Shown here: positions 23,901 to 32,698 of the stretch, piece by piece
Layout of the letters: every line of letters starts with the position of its first letter
How positions within the stretch are numbered: the first letter of the stretch is position 1
Assembly (NCBI RefSeq): GCF_003284975.1
Contig: NZ_QMEU01000009.1
Span: 28,524 to 92,523 of the forward strand
From: Mycobacterium colombiense
Lineage (GTDB): Bacteria; Actinomycetota; Actinomycetes; Mycobacteriales; Mycobacteriaceae
Direction: 5' to 3'
DNA: 64,000 nt
Program-made: the position numbers and the translations under genes
Notes under the pieces: generated by a model
Seen by the model: only the letters and a program-made list of their open reading frames with translations
What the model was told of the DNA's origin: nothing
Databases searched by the model: none

Positions 23901-26900
23901 CGGGGCGGTCCTCGCGGGCGATGACCGCCGCGTGCTCCACCCCGTCGAATGCGGCCAGCGTCGCCTGGATTTCGCCGAGCTCGATGCGATATCCCCGGAT
24001 CTTGACCTGCTCATCGGCGCGCCCCAAATACCGCAGCTGCCCATCGGGACCCCAACTCACCAGATCCCCGGTCCGATACATCCGCGCGCCGGACTCGCCG
24101 AACGGGCACGCCACAAACCGCGACGCCGTCAGCCCCGCGCGCCCCAGGTATCCGTACGCCAGTCCGCCGCCGGCCACGTACAACTCCCCGGTCACCCCGA
24201 CGGGCACCGGGTGCAAGCCGGTGTCCAGCACGAAAAAGCCGAGATGGTTCAGCGGCAAGCCGATCGGGCTGACACTGCGGTCGACGTCGGCGACGGTGAT
24301 TTCCCGGAACGAGGCGTGCACCGTCGTCTCGGTGATGCCGTACATGTTGATCAGCCGCGGTGATCGTGGGTGGCGGTCCAACCACGTCCCAAGGCGCTGC
24401 GGTTCGAGCGCCTCGCCACCGAACACCACCATCTGCAGCTTGAGCCGTTGCTCGGACTCGGGTGCCCGCGCATCGGCGGTTTGCAGCGCATAAAACGCCG
24501 ACGGCGTCTGACTCAATACGCTGACCTGTTCGGCAATCAGCAAAGCGTGCAGCTCTTCAGGCGAGCATGTCACGGACTCCGGCACCACCACGAGCCGTCC
24601 GCCGTGCAACAGCGCACCGAAGATTTCCCACACCGAGTAGTCGAAGGCCAGCGAGTGACACTGCGTCCACACCTGCCCCACCAGCTGTTGGTCCGCATTC
24701 AAGGAGTCCAGTAGCCGGATCACATTCTGGTGAGCGACGGCCACCCCCTTGGGAACCCCGGTGGTGCCCGAGGTGTAGATCAGGTAGGCGATCGCTTCGG
24801 GACCTGGGGCCGGCAGGCCCGTGCACGGGCAGCCGAGGATGCGCGGGTCCGCGACGTCGATGACCGGCAGGCCACAACCGTCGAACCGCTCGGCCAGTCC
24901 TGCGGTGGTGATCGCGGCGATCGGTGCGGCATCGGCAACCATGAACTCCATGCGCGCGGTCGGATGCGCCGGGTCGATCGCCAGATAGGCCGCCCCGGTC
25001 TTGAGCACCGCCATTACCGCCAGGACCGCCTCGGCCGACCGTGGCAACAGCAGCGCCACATTCTGTCCCGGGCCGGCGCCCAGGGCGGCCAGCAGGTGCG
25101 CCAACCGGTTGGACGCCTCGTCGAGCTCGCGGTAGGTCATCGACTGGCCTGCGAAGGTGACCGCCGCCGCCTCTGGCGTGCGCGCCACCTGAGCGGCGAA
25201 CACCGCCGGGATCGACGCCACGCTTGGCACCGTCCGGGCCAGCGCCCCCCGGTTACCGATCTTGTCCAGGTGGGTGTGCTCGTCGGCATCCATCAGGTCC
25301 ACCGACGACAACCGTCGGCTGGGGTCGGCGATCATGGCCGTCAATGCGCGCCGCAACCGCTCGATCAGCGCCTCGATGCTGGCCGCGTCGAAGACGTCGG
25401 TGCGAAACTCCACGTCCCCGGCGATTCCGGCGGGGTCCCCGGCCTGGGTGAAACGTTCCGCGAGGGTGAACGTCAGATCCATGCGCGCCGATTGAGTGTC
25501 CACGGGCAAACGCGTGACCTTCAGGTCACCCAGGTCCAGCCCGGCGGCGGGGTCGCTGGTGTGCCCCGGGAAGTTCTGCCAGGCCAACACCACCTGTATC
25601 AGCGGGTGGTGGGCCAGGCTTCGGGTCGGGTTAAGTCGATCGACGAGCACCTCGAAGGGCACGTCTTGGTGTTCGTAGGCGGCGACGCTGCGCGACCGCA
25701 CCTGGGCCAGCAACTCGGCCACGGTGGGGTCCCCGGCCAAATCGGCCCGCAGCACCAGGGTGTTGATGAAGAACCCCACCAGCTCATCGAGCGCTGGGTC
25801 GCTCCGTCCGGCCGTCGCGAATCCGACTGCCACGTCGCTGCTGGCGCTGAGCTTGCCCAGCAGTACGGCCAGGGCGGCCTGGATCACCATGAAGCTGGTC
25901 GCGTTGTGCTCGCGTGCCACCGCGCGCACCCGCTCTTGGAGCTCGGCCGGCCAGTCCACGATTACGCTGGCGCCGCGGTAATCGGCCACCGGCGGGTAGG
26001 GCCGATCAGTGGGCAACGCCAGGCGCTCGGGCAGCCCAGCCAGCTCCTGTTCCCAGTAGGCCAGCTGCGCAGCGATCGGACTCTCGCGATCGGCGACATC
26101 ACCCAACTGCGTACGCTGCCACAGCGTGTAATCGACGTACTGCACCGGCAACGGCGCCCAACCCGGGGCTTGACCCGCACACCGGCTGGCGTAAGCCAGT
26201 CCCATATCACGCACCAGTGCGGTGATCGACCAGCCGTCGGCGGCGATGTGGTGCACCACGGCCACCAGCACGTGTTCGTCGTCGGCGACGCGGAAAAGCT
26301 TTGCCCGCAAGGGGATCTCGGTGGCCAGATCGAACGTGTGGCACGCCGCGGCGTTTACGGCCTCGCTGAGGCGGCCTGGCGACCAGCCGGTGGCATCAAT
26401 GATCTGCCAACCGAAATCAACTTCTTCTGAAGGGATAACCACTTGCTGCGGTGTTCCCGTGGGCGCCGTAAACAGCGTGCGGAGGGTCTCATGGCGGGCC
26501 ACCACATCGGCCAGCGCCGCACCCAACGCCTCGGCATCCAGCCGTCCACGCAGCCGCAGTGCGGCAGGTATGTTGTAGATCGGTGACGGTCCCTGCAATT
26601 GGTCGATAAACCACAACCGCTGCTGGGCAAACGACAGCGGAACCGCCGCAGGCCGCTCCACCACCGCCAACGGCTCAAGCCGACTTGCGCCCGCGCAAAC
26701 GCGGAGCGCCAACTGGGCCACCGTGGGCGACTCGAACACCGTGCGCACCGAAAGCTCGGCGTGCAGGCTGGTTTCGATCACCGCGATCAGGCGCGTCGCC
26801 AGCAGCGAATCCCCACCCAGATCAAAAAACGACTCGTCCGCCCCGACACGCTCGACGCCCAGCACGTCCGCGTAGATACCGGCCAGGATCTCCTCGACCG

Positions 26901-29835
26901 CACTGGCAGGTGCGCGATATCCGGCGTTCTGGTATTCGGGTGCGGGCAGGGCGCGGGTATCGAGTTTGCCGTTGACCGTGAGCGGCAGCGCGTCCAGCAC
27001 GACCACCGCGGCGGGCACCATGTATTCGGGCAATCGCTCGGCCAGCGCGGTACGCAGTGCGCCGGGATCGACTGTCCCGCTGCTCGATTCGGTGACATAG
27101 CCGATGAGGCGCTTGTCGCCGGGGCGGTCTTCGCGGGCGATCACGACCGCTTGCTCGACGCCGTCGAGGGCGGTCAGTGCGCTCTGGATCTCGCCCAGTT
27201 CGATGCGGTAGCCGCGGATCTTGACCTGCTCATCAGCACGCCCCAGATACTCCAGCTGCCCATCGGCACGCCAGCGCACCAGATCCCCGGTCCGATACAT
27301 CCGCTGCGCCGACGCAACGGTGAACGGGCAGGCCACAAACCGCGAGGCGGTCAACGAGGCCCGACCCACATACCCGACCCCGACCCCGGTGCCGGCCACA
27401 TACAACTCCCCGACCACCCCGGCGGGCACCGGGCGCAACCAGCTGTCGAGGACAAACAGTGCGGCCCCACTGACCGGCGAGCCGATCGGCACCACACCAG
27501 CGCCCGCGGACAGCGGGGCGCTGATCGCTACACACATCGTGGTCTCGGTCGGGCCGTACGCATTGACCATCACCCGACCAGGCGCCCACCGATCCACCAC
27601 CTCGACGGGGCACGCCTCACCGACCACGGCCAAGGCCACCGACTCCAATCCCTCGACCGGCAACGTCGCGAGCGCAGACGGCGTCTGAGTCAACATGCTG
27701 ACCCGCTCGGCCGCCAAAACCCGATGCAACTCGTGCGGAGAACTGGTCACCGGTTCAGAGACCACCACCAGGCGCCCACCGCGCAACAGCGCACCGAAGA
27801 TCTCCCACACCGACACGTCGAAAGCCAACGAGTGACACAACGCCCACGTACCCGTCTCCGGCAGGCCCGCGCCCAACGACCCCAACAGTTGGGTCACGTT
27901 GGAATGGGTGAGCGCCACCCCTTTGGGCACCCCGGTGGTGCCCGAGGTGTAGATCAAGTACGCGATATCGGCGGGCTCGGGGCCCGTCAATCCGGTACTG
28001 GGCTGGGCATCCACAGCGGGATCGTTGACATCGATGACCACCACGTCATGGCTGTCGAGCCGCTTGGCCAGCCCACCGGAAGTCACCGCGGCGATCGGTG
28101 CGGCATCGGCCAGCACGAATCCGATCCGCTCATCGGGTACTGCCGGGTCGATCGGCAGATACGCCGCCCCCGTCTTGAGCACAGCCAGGATCGCGGCCAC
28201 CGCCTCGGCCGAACGCGAAAACAGCAGTGCCACAATCTGTCCCGGGCCCGCACCTCGGCCAGCCAACATGTGCGCCAGCCGATTCGAAGCCTCATCGAGC
28301 TCGCGGTAAGTGACCGACTGGCCCTCACCCACCACCGCTACCGCATCCGGAATCCGGGCCACATGAGTCGCGAACAGCGTCGGGATCGACACTGGCACAC
28401 TCGCCGACTCGCTCAACACCGCGCGATTGCCGATTTCCCCCAGCCGGGCATGCTCACCCGCGCCGAGCACATCCACCGATGACAGCGGCCGGGCCGGGTC
28501 GGCGGTCATCGCCACCAACACCCGCTCCAACCGCCCGATCAAATCGCGGACGTCACAGTCAGAAAGCCATTGTCCGGCGCCCCCGAACCCACCCGTCGTG
28601 GCGCCGGGCTGCATGCCGAGAAAAAGCCGATCGTGGTCGCTGAAAAAGTCCAGCCCAAGCTGATCGACGAGATTGGTGTGGGTCAGTGTGCCCGAAACCG
28701 TGGCACCAGCGATATTCGCCAGATTTGTAGTCGGAATGAAATTGAGGATTATGCGATTCGACCGCCGCGCAGAGCCGCGAAGACGCCTGTTCTCGATGAG
28801 GTGCACCGGGAACCGCTGATGGTGCAGCGCTTCTCGCAGTCGCGTGTCGACATGTTCACAAAAACTGGCAACCGAGGACCCCGGCGAAGCTTTTAACACC
28901 AGTGGGACGAACCCGGTAATCATGCCGGGCACCGCCTGTGTCTCCGGACGCACCCGCCTGCTTACCGGAAATTCGAACACCACCTCGGAGCTTTCGACGT
29001 CGCATCCACCCACCAGCAGCGCGCACGCCGCAGCGATCACCGAAGAGCGGCGCACGCCCAACGCCTGCGCCAATTTTTGGATCCCGGCGACTACGGCGGG
29101 GTCTAATTCAACGGGTGGAGACGCCTCATATGGCTCACGCGCGCCCGCTGCGGGCGCCGCGCGATAACGCGGTTCGCTTTCCGCCGGCAGGTTCTTGGCC
29201 CAATAGGCCTCATCATCGAGGTAATCGGTGGACGCTTCGTATTCCAGCTCGCACGCAATCAGATCACTCAGCGATCCAAAGAAGACGGGGGGAATCGGTG
29301 CGCCCGAAGCCAGGGCGTTGTAGACCTCTCCGATCCGATGGCAAATAAGGGCAAGGCCCATTCCATCCGCCACTATGTGGTGGCAGCACACGAAAAGATA
29401 AAACTCGTCCGGCCGCGTTTGCAGTAACGCAAATTTGAACAGCGGGCCATCAAGCGGCATCACCGTGCTCTGAATCGAGGCTGCCAGCCGATAGGCTTCC
29501 TGGACGGGGTCCTGCGAGCCCATGTGCTCATAGCAGGCGAGCTCAACGTCCGGGTAATCGACCGCCTGCTGAAAGACCTGGCCATCCACCTGGAAGAAGG
29601 CGGCTCTAATCGGTTCGGCCTCGCGCACCACTTGCCGGATCGTGTGCTCAAGCAACCAAGGGTCGACCGTGCCCTCGATTCGCAGAAGATAGCCCAGTTG
29701 CCACCTCGCACCTTGGTGGTCCGTTTGCTGCGCAAGCCAGATGTCTAGCTGTCCGCGCGTCAGCGGGAATGGGCCACCGTCGGGTTCCGTCAGTTGTTCG
29801 CGCCCAGCCTGCAGCGCCCGGTCATCAATCGTCAT
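11995..29835 (-). CDS. Five-module non-ribosomal peptide synthetase with starter C domain, embedded methyltransferase and thioesterase
   Basis: 5946 residues from ATG at 29835 (GAAGGAAATCC before it). Layout: Cstart-A1-PCP1, C2-A2-PCP2, C3-A3(MT)-PCP3, C4-A4-PCP4, C5-A5-PCP5-TE. Carrier serines (GGDSL) lie near residues 1008, 2078, 3532, 4583 and 5638. C motifs are [36 protein letters not shown] (second His replaced by Glu at 3718) and VMHHIAGDG. The methyltransferase ([12 protein letters not shown] near 3112) sits inside A3 as in N-methylating modules. The TE has GWSFGG near 5765. Codes read by hand: A1 DVWTAVAMC (aromatic-like?), A2 DYWSVGMVH (threonine-like), A3 DAGVIGGIW (aliphatic?), A4 DFWTLGAIY (unclear), A5 DAESLAEVC (close to a bacitracin lysine code). 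No E domains. The first C domain resembles that of glycopeptidolipid Mps1, so an N-acyl pentapeptide is the likely product. Modules share long near-identical stretches. Confidence 0.95.
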   Translation of the reverse strand: MTIDDRALQAGREQLTEPDGGPFPLTRGQLDIWLAQQTDHQGARWQLGYLLRIEGTVDPWLLEHTIRQVVREAEPIRAAFFQVDGQVFQQAVDYPDVELACYEHMGSQDPVQEAYRLAASIQSTVMPLDGPLFKFALLQTRPDEFYLFVCCHHIVADGMGLALICHRIGEVYNALASGAPIPPVFFGSLSDLIACELEYEASTDYLDDEAYWAKNLPAESEPRYRAAPAAGAREPYEASPPVELDPAVVAGIQKLAQALGVRRSSVIAAACALLVGGCDVESSEVVFEFPVSRRVRPETQAVPGMITGFVPLVLKASPGSSVASFCEHVDTRLREALHHQRFPVHLIENRRLRGSARRSNRIILNFIPTTNLANIAGATVSGTLTHTNLVDQLGLDFFSDHDRLFLGMQPGATTGGFGGAGQWLSDCDVRDLIGRLERVLVAMTADPARPLSSVDVLGAGEHARLGEIGNRAVLSESASVPVSIPTLFATHVARIPDAVAVVGEGQSVTYRELDEASNRLAHMLAGRGAGPGQIVALLFSRSAEAVAAILAVLKTGAAYLPIDPAVPDERIGFVLADAAPIAAVTSGGLAKRLDSHDVVVIDVNDPAVDAQPSTGLTGPEPADIAYLIYTSGTTGVPKGVALTHSNVTQLLGSLGAGLPETGTWALCHSLAFDVSVWEIFGALLRGGRLVVVSEPVTSSPHELHRVLAAERVSMLTQTPSALATLPVEGLESVALAVVGEACPVEVVDRWAPGRVMVNAYGPTETTMCVAISAPLSAGAGVVPIGSPVSGAALFVLDSWLRPVPAGVVGELYVAGTGVGVGYVGRASLTASRFVACPFTVASAQRMYRTGDLVRWRADGQLEYLGRADEQVKIRGYRIELGEIQSALTALDGVEQAVVIAREDRPGDKRLIGYVTESSSGTVDPGALRTALAERLPEYMVPAAVVVLDALPLTVNGKLDTRALPAPEYQNAGYRAPASAVEEILAGIYADVLGVERVGADESFFDLGGDSLLATRLIAVIETSLHAELSVRTVFESPTVAQLALRVCAGASRLEPLAVVERPAAVPLSFAQQRLWFIDQLQGPSPIYNIPAALRLRGRLDAEALGAALADVVARHETLRTLFTAPTGTPQQVVIPSEEVDFGWQIIDATGWSPGRLSEAVNAAACHTFDLATEIPLRAKLFRVADDEHVLVAVVHHIAADGWSITALVRDMGLAYASRCAGQAPGWAPLPVQYVDYTLWQRTQLGDVADRESPIAAQLAYWEQELAGLPERLALPTDRPYPPVADYRGASVIVDWPAELQERVRAVAREHNATSFMVIQAALAVLLGKLSASSDVAVGFATAGRSDPALDELVGFFINTLVLRADLAGDPTVAELLAQVRSRSVAAYEHQDVPFEVLVDRLNPTRSLAHHPLIQVVLAWQNFPGHTSDPAAGLDLGDLKVTRLPVDTQSARMDLTFTLAERFTQAGDPAGIAGDVEFRTDVFDAASIEALIERLRRALTAMIADPSRRLSSVDLMDADEHTHLDKIGNRGALARTVPSVASIPAVFAAQVARTPEAAAVTFAGQSMTYRELDEASNRLAHLLAALGAGPGQNVALLLPRSAEAVLAVMAVLKTGAAYLAIDPAHPTARMEFMVADAAPIAAITTAGLAERFDGCGLPVIDVADPRILGCPCTGLPAPGPEAIAYLIYTSGTTGVPKGVAVAHQNVIRLLDSLNADQQLVGQVWTQCHSLAFDYSVWEIFGALLHGGRLVVVPESVTCSPEELHALLIAEQVSVLSQTPSAFYALQTADARAPESEQRLKLQMVVFGGEALEPQRLGTWLDRHPRSPRLINMYGITETTVHASFREITVADVDRSVSPIGLPLNHLGFFVLDTGLHPVPVGVTGELYVAGGGLAYGYLGRAGLTASRFVACPFGESGARMYRTGDLVSWGPDGQLRYLGRADEQVKIRGYRIELGEIQATLAAFDGVEHAAVIAREDRPGDKRLVGYVTGTADPAEVRAWLGQRLPAYMVPAAVVVIDALPLTVNGKLDTRALPAPEYGEGDRYRAPATLTEEILAGIYAQVLGLDRVGVDDSFFDLGGDSLSAMRVIAAINKSLDAGLAVRTVFESPTIAQLAPRIGGAGNGRKPLVAGERPTVVPLSYAQSRLWFLDRFEGGVTTYNMPTAFRISGLLDVEALAAAIDDVIARHETLRTIFPDIDGVPFQQVLPAEAGMWRRGSPAVVSLAEQDLVGELVGLAGHRFDLATEIPIRAQIYAVSPEQHVVGIVVHHIACDGWSLAPMARDIGEAYRARRQGQTLQLAPLPVQYADYTLWQREWLGVESDPDSVIAGQLAYWRQELADLPEVASLPADRARPPVPSYRGDAVDVHLDPRLWAGIKALAAAHNATASMVLQAAMAVVLHRAGAGEDLAIGTPIAGRMDAALDELVGFFVNTWVLRVGVTPANRFSEVLEGVRQKALDAYSNQDLPFERLVEQLNPVRSTAHHPLFQVALAFQNNVRPDVALDGLSVEPLAVDSRTAKFDLDVDLREVPSEDPTAPMAAGVVTYATDLYDRVTIERFVTWFERVIEAVVADASVVVGDLALLDPGERDLVLSRWSGAGVEAPTGVAPELLAAAVAADPDAVAVVDHARNLSYRELDQSSTRLARVLIEAGVGPERAVGVAIGRSTELVVAWWAVQKAGGVYVPVDPTHPVERITTVLDTVDAVCVLTRDADVVAGAGTRAVLRMDGLDLSGRCAGAITDADRLASLGPDNTAYVIFTSGSTGTPKGVAVTHGGLPGVAAAHREVFGMGEHARMLAVLSPTFDAALGELLVAVGARGALVVAPPEVFAGEALTALLEEHRVNAAVMTPTLLSTLDRTRLAGLSTLIVGGEACPDELVTAWAPGRCMFNGYGPTEATIWATTAPLLAGQPVRIGTPLQGMRALVLDARLNPAPIGVVGDLYLGGPAVACGYLGRAELTAERFVADPYGPAGARLYRTGDLVRWAPDGTLEYLGRADAQIKLRGHRIELGEIENTLLGCPQVTRAAATVHESKTGSHLVAYVTLEQTTTAEHDAETVEAWQQLYDEAYGADVEAPEFGMDFRGWNSSYTDDPIPLEEMEEWRSATVDRILRLHPARVLEIGVGSGLLLSQVAPMCSEYWATDFSAPTIRRLQAAVAGRSWGDRVRLQVQPADVAAGLPEGHFDLVVLNSVVQYFPSARYLTDVLAVAMRLLAPGGALFIGDVRNHSLQGAFQTGIALARSATDIADADEIRQRVQRAVLGEAELLLAPEFFTTWAAGHPSTAGLDIEVKRGMADNELNRYRYDLVVRKSPAPVRSLAGADSWAWTQCAGLGGLRDRLVAQRPDTVRVTEIPRAGLISDVHIEQALVDGLSLKDALALADGADAVVPEQLHRLGESAGYHVAVTWGAQPGTVDAVFIAAADAEQTSALTDLYLPADGPHRVTGYANDPQTNTKITAVRQQLSAWLPEYMVPTHIVVLDEFPMTTSGKIDRKALPAPVFATTAFRAPQTQTEKILAGIYAEVLGIDKIGVDDSFFDLGGDSLSAMRLIAAVNTRLDADVSVRAVFEAPTVAQLASHVGEGGGLEPLMPVERPAVVPLSFAQSRLWFIDQLQGPSPLYNVVLPLRLAGPLDVDALGAALVDVVGRHESLRTLFPAVEGIPRQLVVPAAQADFGWDVVDATGWPAGRLQEAIRATVSYGFDLAAEIPLRAKLFRIAEDEHVVVAVVHEIAADGWSTTRLVRDLGVAYASRCEGQPPGWAPLPVQYVDYTLWQRAQFGDLDDTESRIAAQVAYWEQALAGMPERLQLPTDRPYPAVADQRGARVAVQWPALLQQQVARVGREHNATGFMVTQAALAVVLSKLSASSDVAVGFPIAGRRDPALDELVGFFVNTLVLRVDLTGDPTVAELLAQVRARSLAAYEHQDVPFEVLVERLNPARSLAHHPLVQVVFAWNNFPGQIDVPATGLNLGDLQVTPLVGDTQTAKMDVVFFLKECWTEAGEPAGISGTVEYRTDVFDAASIEALIERLERVLVAMTADPTRRLSSVDLLGEGEHARLDQIGNRAALTRPALPRVSIPVLFAAQVTRAPEAVAVTCAGRSMTYRELDESSNRLAHFLLAEGVGAGTPVALLLSRSMEAVVAILAVLKAGAAYLPIDPAAPAERIGFLLDDAQPIAAITTADLRVRLDERQLLVIDVDDPRVDIYPSTGVPGPAPDDIAYLIYTSGTTGVPKGVAITHHNLTQHVESLNAGLPTGRVWTQCHPYVFDFSVWEIWGALLHGGRLVVVPESVTSSPEEFHALMVAEQVSVLTQTPSAVAALPVEGLESVALLVGGEACSAEVVDRWAPGRVMVNAYGPTEVTIYAAMSAPLAAGSGVVPIGAPVSGAALFVLDAWLRPVPVGVVGELYVAGGGLANGYVGRSSLTGSRFVACPFGAPGQRMYRTGDLVWWGADEQLRYLGRADEQVKIRGYRIELGEVQAALAALDGVQQAVVVAREDRPGDKRLVGYVTGTASPAELRTALGERLPEYMVPAAVVVLAALPLTPNGKLDTRALPAPAYQNAGYRAPASPVEEILAGVFAEVLGTDEVGVDDSFFDSGGDSLLAMRLVAAIETGLGAELSVRTVFEAPTVAQLALRVGVDGARREPLVALERPAVVPLSFAQQRLWFIDQLLGPSPVYNMAAALRLSGRLDADALGAALADVVARQQSLRTLFPAVDGTPRQVVIPAERADFGWQVVDATGWSADRLQDAIDPTVRHSFELATEIPLRAKLFRVAEDEHVLVAVMHHIAGDGLSMAPLVADLGVAYASRCAGRAPGWAPLAVQYVDYTLWQRAQLGDVADADSPIAAQLAYWEQELAGLPERLALPTDRPYPPVADYRGASVMVDWPAELQQQIRRVAREHNATSFMVIQAALAVLLAKLSTSNDVAVGFAIAGRDDPALDELVGFFVNTLVLRVDLSGDPSFTEALDQVRARSLAAYEHQDVPFELLVERLNPTRSLAHHPLVQVALAWQNFAGPDNDLAAGLALGDLQVTPLSADTRVARMDLTFTLAERFAEAGQPAGIGGSVEYRTDVFDAASIEALIERLRRVLAAVSADPSRQLSAVDLLDEREHAHLDGIGNRAALTAAQSTAVSIPTLFAAQVARTPEAVAITCDGDSMTYRDLDHAADRLAHLLAGHGAGPGQTVALLFSRCTEAIVAILAVLKTGAAYLPIDPAHPDARIEFILADVAPIAALTTTELTDRFGEYSCDLVVIDVNDPGINSYPCTDLSAPAPDDIAYLIYTSGTTGVPKGVAITHHNVTQMFGPPDIHLPAGPSTLGHSLAFDASVEEMWRTLLHGGRLVVVPESVTRSAEDLHALLVAEQVSVSSQSPSPLAMLSPEGLESMALLVAGEACPAEVVDQWAPGRLMVNEYGPTETTVCASRSAPLVAGSGAPPIGSPLPGAALFVLDQWARPVPVGVVGELYVAGVGVGVGYMFRAGLTASRFVACPFGAPGTRMYRTGDLVKWGPDGQLQYLGRADEQVKIRGYRIELGEVRAALAAIDGVDQAAVIAREDRPGDKRLIGYITGTADPVDTRTKLMQRLPGYMVPAAVVVLDALPLTGNGKLDTRALPAPEYQRGDRYCAPTTPTEEIMAGIYAQILGLERVGVDDSFFDLGGDSLSAMRLIAAINTSLDANLAVRTLFLAPSVRSLSQQLDQDTAEVELVPVEFLKQGAGRPLFCIHPAGGLVWPYYALGDYLDCPIIGIQQTPQNGEAEPESIREMAVTYADRIQGVDPTGPYNLLGWSFGGIVAHEIAIELQRRGCVIAHLVLLDALLVTDSGVDLPNVGEQDVLEEVLRLCRIDVPEQNEPLTVERVEALLREQGIVEFARYKQLVDFGVQNINRNQALAQVHEPGVFDGDITLFSAMRDKGDRGSCPTQSWRPYVSGDINSYPIECAHLEMLTAESLFQYGPHIKALMETEPARID

Positions 29836-29852
29836 CGGATTTCCTTCGCGGT

Positions 29853-30086
29853 TTAGACGCCAGAACCCCGGCGCTCAGTCGCCAGCCTGGTTCGTAGAGT
29901 CTTCGGCCGGATATCGGGCCAGTTCTGTTCGATGTAATCCAGGCACGCAGCGCGATCCGCTTCGCCGTAGACCATCTGCCAGCCGGCCGGAACGTCGGCG
30001 AATGCCGGCCACAGGCTGTGTTGCTCTTCGTCATTGATCAGGACGAAAAAGCTGCCATTGTCGTCGTCGAACGGATTGATGCTCAC
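29853..30086 (-). CDS. MbtH-like protein
   Basis: 77 residues from GTG at 30086 with GGAGG 5 nt before it. It has the family pattern [24 protein letters not shown], here split by small changes, then the conserved tryptophans in [10 protein letters not shown] and [11 protein letters not shown]. MbtH proteins bind and activate NRPS adenylation domains. It lies 17 bp upstream of the NRPS and is surely co-expressed, the arrangement known from mbtH-mps1 in glycopeptidolipid loci. The tail [14 protein letters not shown] is slightly longer than in the shortest members. Confidence 0.96.
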   Translation of the reverse strand: MSINPFDDDNGSFFVLINDEEQHSLWPAFADVPAGWQMVYGEADRAACLDYIEQNWPDIRPKTLRTRLATERRGSGV

Positions 30087-30566
30087 TAGTCCTCCAAGTT
30101 CTCGGATTGCGCACTTGCTGTTCTCGACCGGGAGCTCGGGGCTTGACCGAGCAACGGTCTACACATGATCGGGAGCGTATGGGTTTGAATCCTGTTGTAA
30201 GGCTTATCAAGCCGCGTAGCGTAGTAACTGCACACACATAGAGTGGTCAGCGCACGCCGACACAGCAGCTTGCGTAGTCGCAGACAGTTGTTCACTAAGG
30301 ATGCACGTGTCAACGTGGAATTGATTCTGCAACAGCGGTTTCCGTCGCGACTGCGGGTCCGAGCTTTCAGCAAACACTCGGTACCGATTCGATGGCCACA
30401 GAGGATCACCCGACGCCGACTAGACAGCTGTGCGCCGGGTCCGACATGCGCGGATACAGTCACCCCCACCCCGGGGGCCGGGTTGAGACCTGTGTCGAAC
30501 GCTCCCTATCTAGGCTGATGTACGCATTTTGAAAGTGCCGTCGTGCCGATACGGGCGGTGATGCCG
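30087..30566. promoter_or_regulatory. 480-bp intergenic region with the mbtH-NRPS promoter
   Basis: No gene is seen between the thiamine-diphosphate enzyme and mbtH, both minus-strand. It carries CATGA-CGGGAGCG at 30164-30182, the block shared with the PKS promoter at 30183-30246 including the palindrome GGCTTATCAAGCC at 30201-30213, and ATAGAGTGG at 30238-30246. Around 30462-30482 there is a C-rich then G-rich inverted repeat centred on CCCCGGGG that might end the upstream transcript, though no U-run follows. Confidence 0.7.
30183..30246 (-). promoter_or_regulatory. Conserved promoter block A, mbtH-NRPS copy
   Basis: Plus-strand text AATCCTGTTGTAAGGCTTAT continues into CAAGCC and TAGCGTAGT and ends ACATAGAGTGG. 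Here the inner GGCTTATCAAGCC is a perfect dyad, while the PKS copy has one changed base. It lies about 100-160 bp before mbtH. Confidence 0.75.
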
Positions 30567-32297
30567 TCAGGCGCTGAAGACGATATCGGTTCTGTTCTCC
30601 GTCGGGACACTCTGGCAAGCAACGGTTTTCGGTGTCAAAGACCCGAGAAAAGTCGAGAGAGGCGGAATTTCGTCGGCGGCGCATTCGACGCTGATCACCG
30701 ACGGCCCGTCGACCTCTAACGCCGAATGTATGGCGGCGCTCAAACCGTCGACGTCGTCGACGTCGACCGATGGAAGGTCCGGAAACATCGCGGCGAGACC
30801 GGCTCCGAGCCGACTCGTTGTGAAGGTGTTGTGACTATGCCGATTCCCGTAGAACAACTTTTCGCTCATTGCGCACATGGCGTGGGCGTTGTTGTTGAAT
30901 AAGACGAACGTCACCGGTAGCCGGTATTGCACAGCGGTATGCACCTCCATGCCGTGTGTGAAGAAGGCGCCGTCCCCCGCTATCACCACGACGCGCTCGT
31001 GTCGCGGCCCGAATCTTCTACGGCCGAAGGCCATTCCGATACCGGCGCCAAAGCTGTAGCCCATGCCGGGGGCGACCGCGAACCGGCCCCCGCGGCGAAC
31101 CGGCAGATAATGGACGGCCGCCGCGCCGCTATTGCCGACGTCGACGACAACATCGACCCCATCGGGCAACACGCGGTCGAGCATGCTCATCGCGTCGCGA
31201 TAGCGCACCCCGGGACCGTCGAAGATCGGCATATTCACCTCGCTGCTCGACACGGCGTCGGGAACTCGAATTCCGGTCGGCCGCTCGCGCCCGGTCAGCG
31301 CGCTCGTCAGCATATGCAGCGATGCCTGCAGATCGTCGGTGTGGACGTGGGTGCAGGCGACGTATGGCGGTACCGATCCGATTGAGATGGTGGGCACCGC
31401 GGCCAGCGCATCGTCCAAACCTGCGCGCGCTGTCATAGGCAACCGGGTGCCCACCACCAGGCACAACGCGCTGCCGGCCACCGCTTTCGCCACACCCGGG
31501 TGGCCCATGACACCGGTGACGCCAAGCGCCGAAGACAACCCGAAACCCGGTGTGCCGGCGGCATCCTTGGCGTGCGGCACGCACGCCACCCGGGCGCGGA
31601 GCACCGCCCGCAACGACGCCAGTTCGGCTCGCGCATCGTCACGAACCACCTGTTCACCGGCGATGATCGTCACCGGCCCCGTCACCCGGCGCAGCATTTG
31701 CACGATCGGACGCGGATCACCGATGTCCCGTGGACTATCAATTCCGCGCTCGGGCATAAGGCCGTGGATGCACACGTCAGATTGCTGAACGTCTTTGGGC
31801 AGCAACAACACCGCAGGCCCGCCCGTTCGCGCCGCCGCCACGGCGGCGGGCAGCGCCGAGGCGATGTCCGCGGGGGCCCGCACCCGTCGGCAGAACACCG
31901 ACACCTCGGAGAACAGCGCCTCGGCATTCAGTGAACCGTTGCGGCCGCTCGTGTCCTGAAAGCTGCCGCGACCATCCATCGCGGTTGCCGGCTGACCCAC
32001 CAACGCCAACAGCGGCGTGCGGCTGGTCGACGATTCCTCGAGGCAGGCAACAAGGTTCAGCGCGCCCACGCCGGACGCCGCCACCACGCCTAAGCCACCG
32101 CCACTGCGCCTATAACCGTCGGCCATCGCCGCGGCCGAGAATTCGTGTTTGGCCAACACCGCGCCGATGTCCGAGTGTGAGAATGCGGCGTCGTACAGGT
32201 CTTCGATGTTGCCGCCGTCGACGCCGAATATGTAGTCGACTCCGATTGACGCGAGATACCCGACGATGTGGTCGACCACCCGGTGGCTGTGAGACAT
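30567..32297 (-). CDS. Thiamine-diphosphate-dependent enzyme (acetolactate synthase / benzoylformate decarboxylase type)
   Basis: 576 residues from ATG at 32297 with CCAGGGG before it; a longer in-frame extension to 32930 is rejected because it lacks family features. The N-terminal domain has the catalytic-glutamate context LAKHEFSAAAMADGYRR (Glu near residue 50). The C-terminal domain has the ThDP/Mg motif GDGAFF ... LFNNN. Such enzymes form or cleave C-C bonds at 2-oxo acids. A GAGTGG pair with the same 22-bp pitch as in the NRPS and PKS promoters lies 110-140 bp upstream, so it looks co-regulated. Its substrate is unknown; it might make an unusual acyl starter or amino-acid precursor (inference). 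Confidence 0.85.
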   Translation of the reverse strand: MSHSHRVVDHIVGYLASIGVDYIFGVDGGNIEDLYDAAFSHSDIGAVLAKHEFSAAAMADGYRRSGGGLGVVAASGVGALNLVACLEESSTSRTPLLALVGQPATAMDGRGSFQDTSGRNGSLNAEALFSEVSVFCRRVRAPADIASALPAAVAAARTGGPAVLLLPKDVQQSDVCIHGLMPERGIDSPRDIGDPRPIVQMLRRVTGPVTIIAGEQVVRDDARAELASLRAVLRARVACVPHAKDAAGTPGFGLSSALGVTGVMGHPGVAKAVAGSALCLVVGTRLPMTARAGLDDALAAVPTISIGSVPPYVACTHVHTDDLQASLHMLTSALTGRERPTGIRVPDAVSSSEVNMPIFDGPGVRYRDAMSMLDRVLPDGVDVVVDVGNSGAAAVHYLPVRRGGRFAVAPGMGYSFGAGIGMAFGRRRFGPRHERVVVIAGDGAFFTHGMEVHTAVQYRLPVTFVLFNNNAHAMCAMSEKLFYGNRHSHNTFTTSRLGAGLAAMFPDLPSVDVDDVDGLSAAIHSALEVDGPSVISVECAADEIPPLSTFLGSLTPKTVACQSVPTENRTDIVFSA

Positions 32298-32698
32298 GAT
32301 TTCAACCCCTGGAAACGGTGTAAGTATGTTGCGTGCCCGCTCCAGCCCGGTGGAGAATTTGAGCTTATGTTTGCTCGAACAGCCCTCATGAACCGATTGA
32401 TTCGACTCAAGTGGTACGCGCGCACAGATCGAGTGGTAATCCGGCAGGTAGTACGTGCCGGCTCGCTCGCGGCCGGCTTGACCAGCGGTCACAGAGTGCT
32501 CGGACCGTCGCCCAGCAGCGGAGAAATGCATTGCCTGCGCCGAGCCTAACGCGTGCAGCACTCGCGCTATCCGCTTGCGCGGGAGGGTCTTTCGGATTGC
32601 GAACGACGCGGGCCGGTGCCTGAGACCGGGGCGAACCACCCAGCAGCCGCGGGGCTGGCTACCGGTGGCACGATCCGAACGTCCGAACTGCATGTTGG
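32298..32698. promoter_or_regulatory. 401-bp intergenic region with a candidate promoter of the thiamine-diphosphate enzyme gene
   Basis: No convincing gene. The last 75 bases before the start are ordinary. AAGTGGT at 32409-32415 and GAGTGGT at 32431-32437 form the cluster's 22-bp-spaced element. The rest up to the stop of the LAL gene at 32699 shows nothing I can name. Confidence 0.55.

Noticed and set aside
12281..29748. Many plus-strand open frames of 100-600 residues opposite the NRPS and PKS
   Set aside because: They are GC-rich antisense frames with Arg/His/Gly-rich text and no motifs, explained by the coding strand.
11995..29835. NRPS as a siderophore (exochelin or mycobactin) synthetase
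   Set aside because: There is no salicylate-type loading, cyclisation domain, formyltransferase or ornithine/lysine hydroxylase nearby, and the starter C domain is of the lipopeptide type.
30087..30566. IdeR (iron) box before the biosynthetic operons
   Set aside because: I looked for the TTAGGTTAGGCTAACCTAA-type dyad before mbtH and the PKS because of the SIP and hemophore-like genes, and saw nothing close to it.
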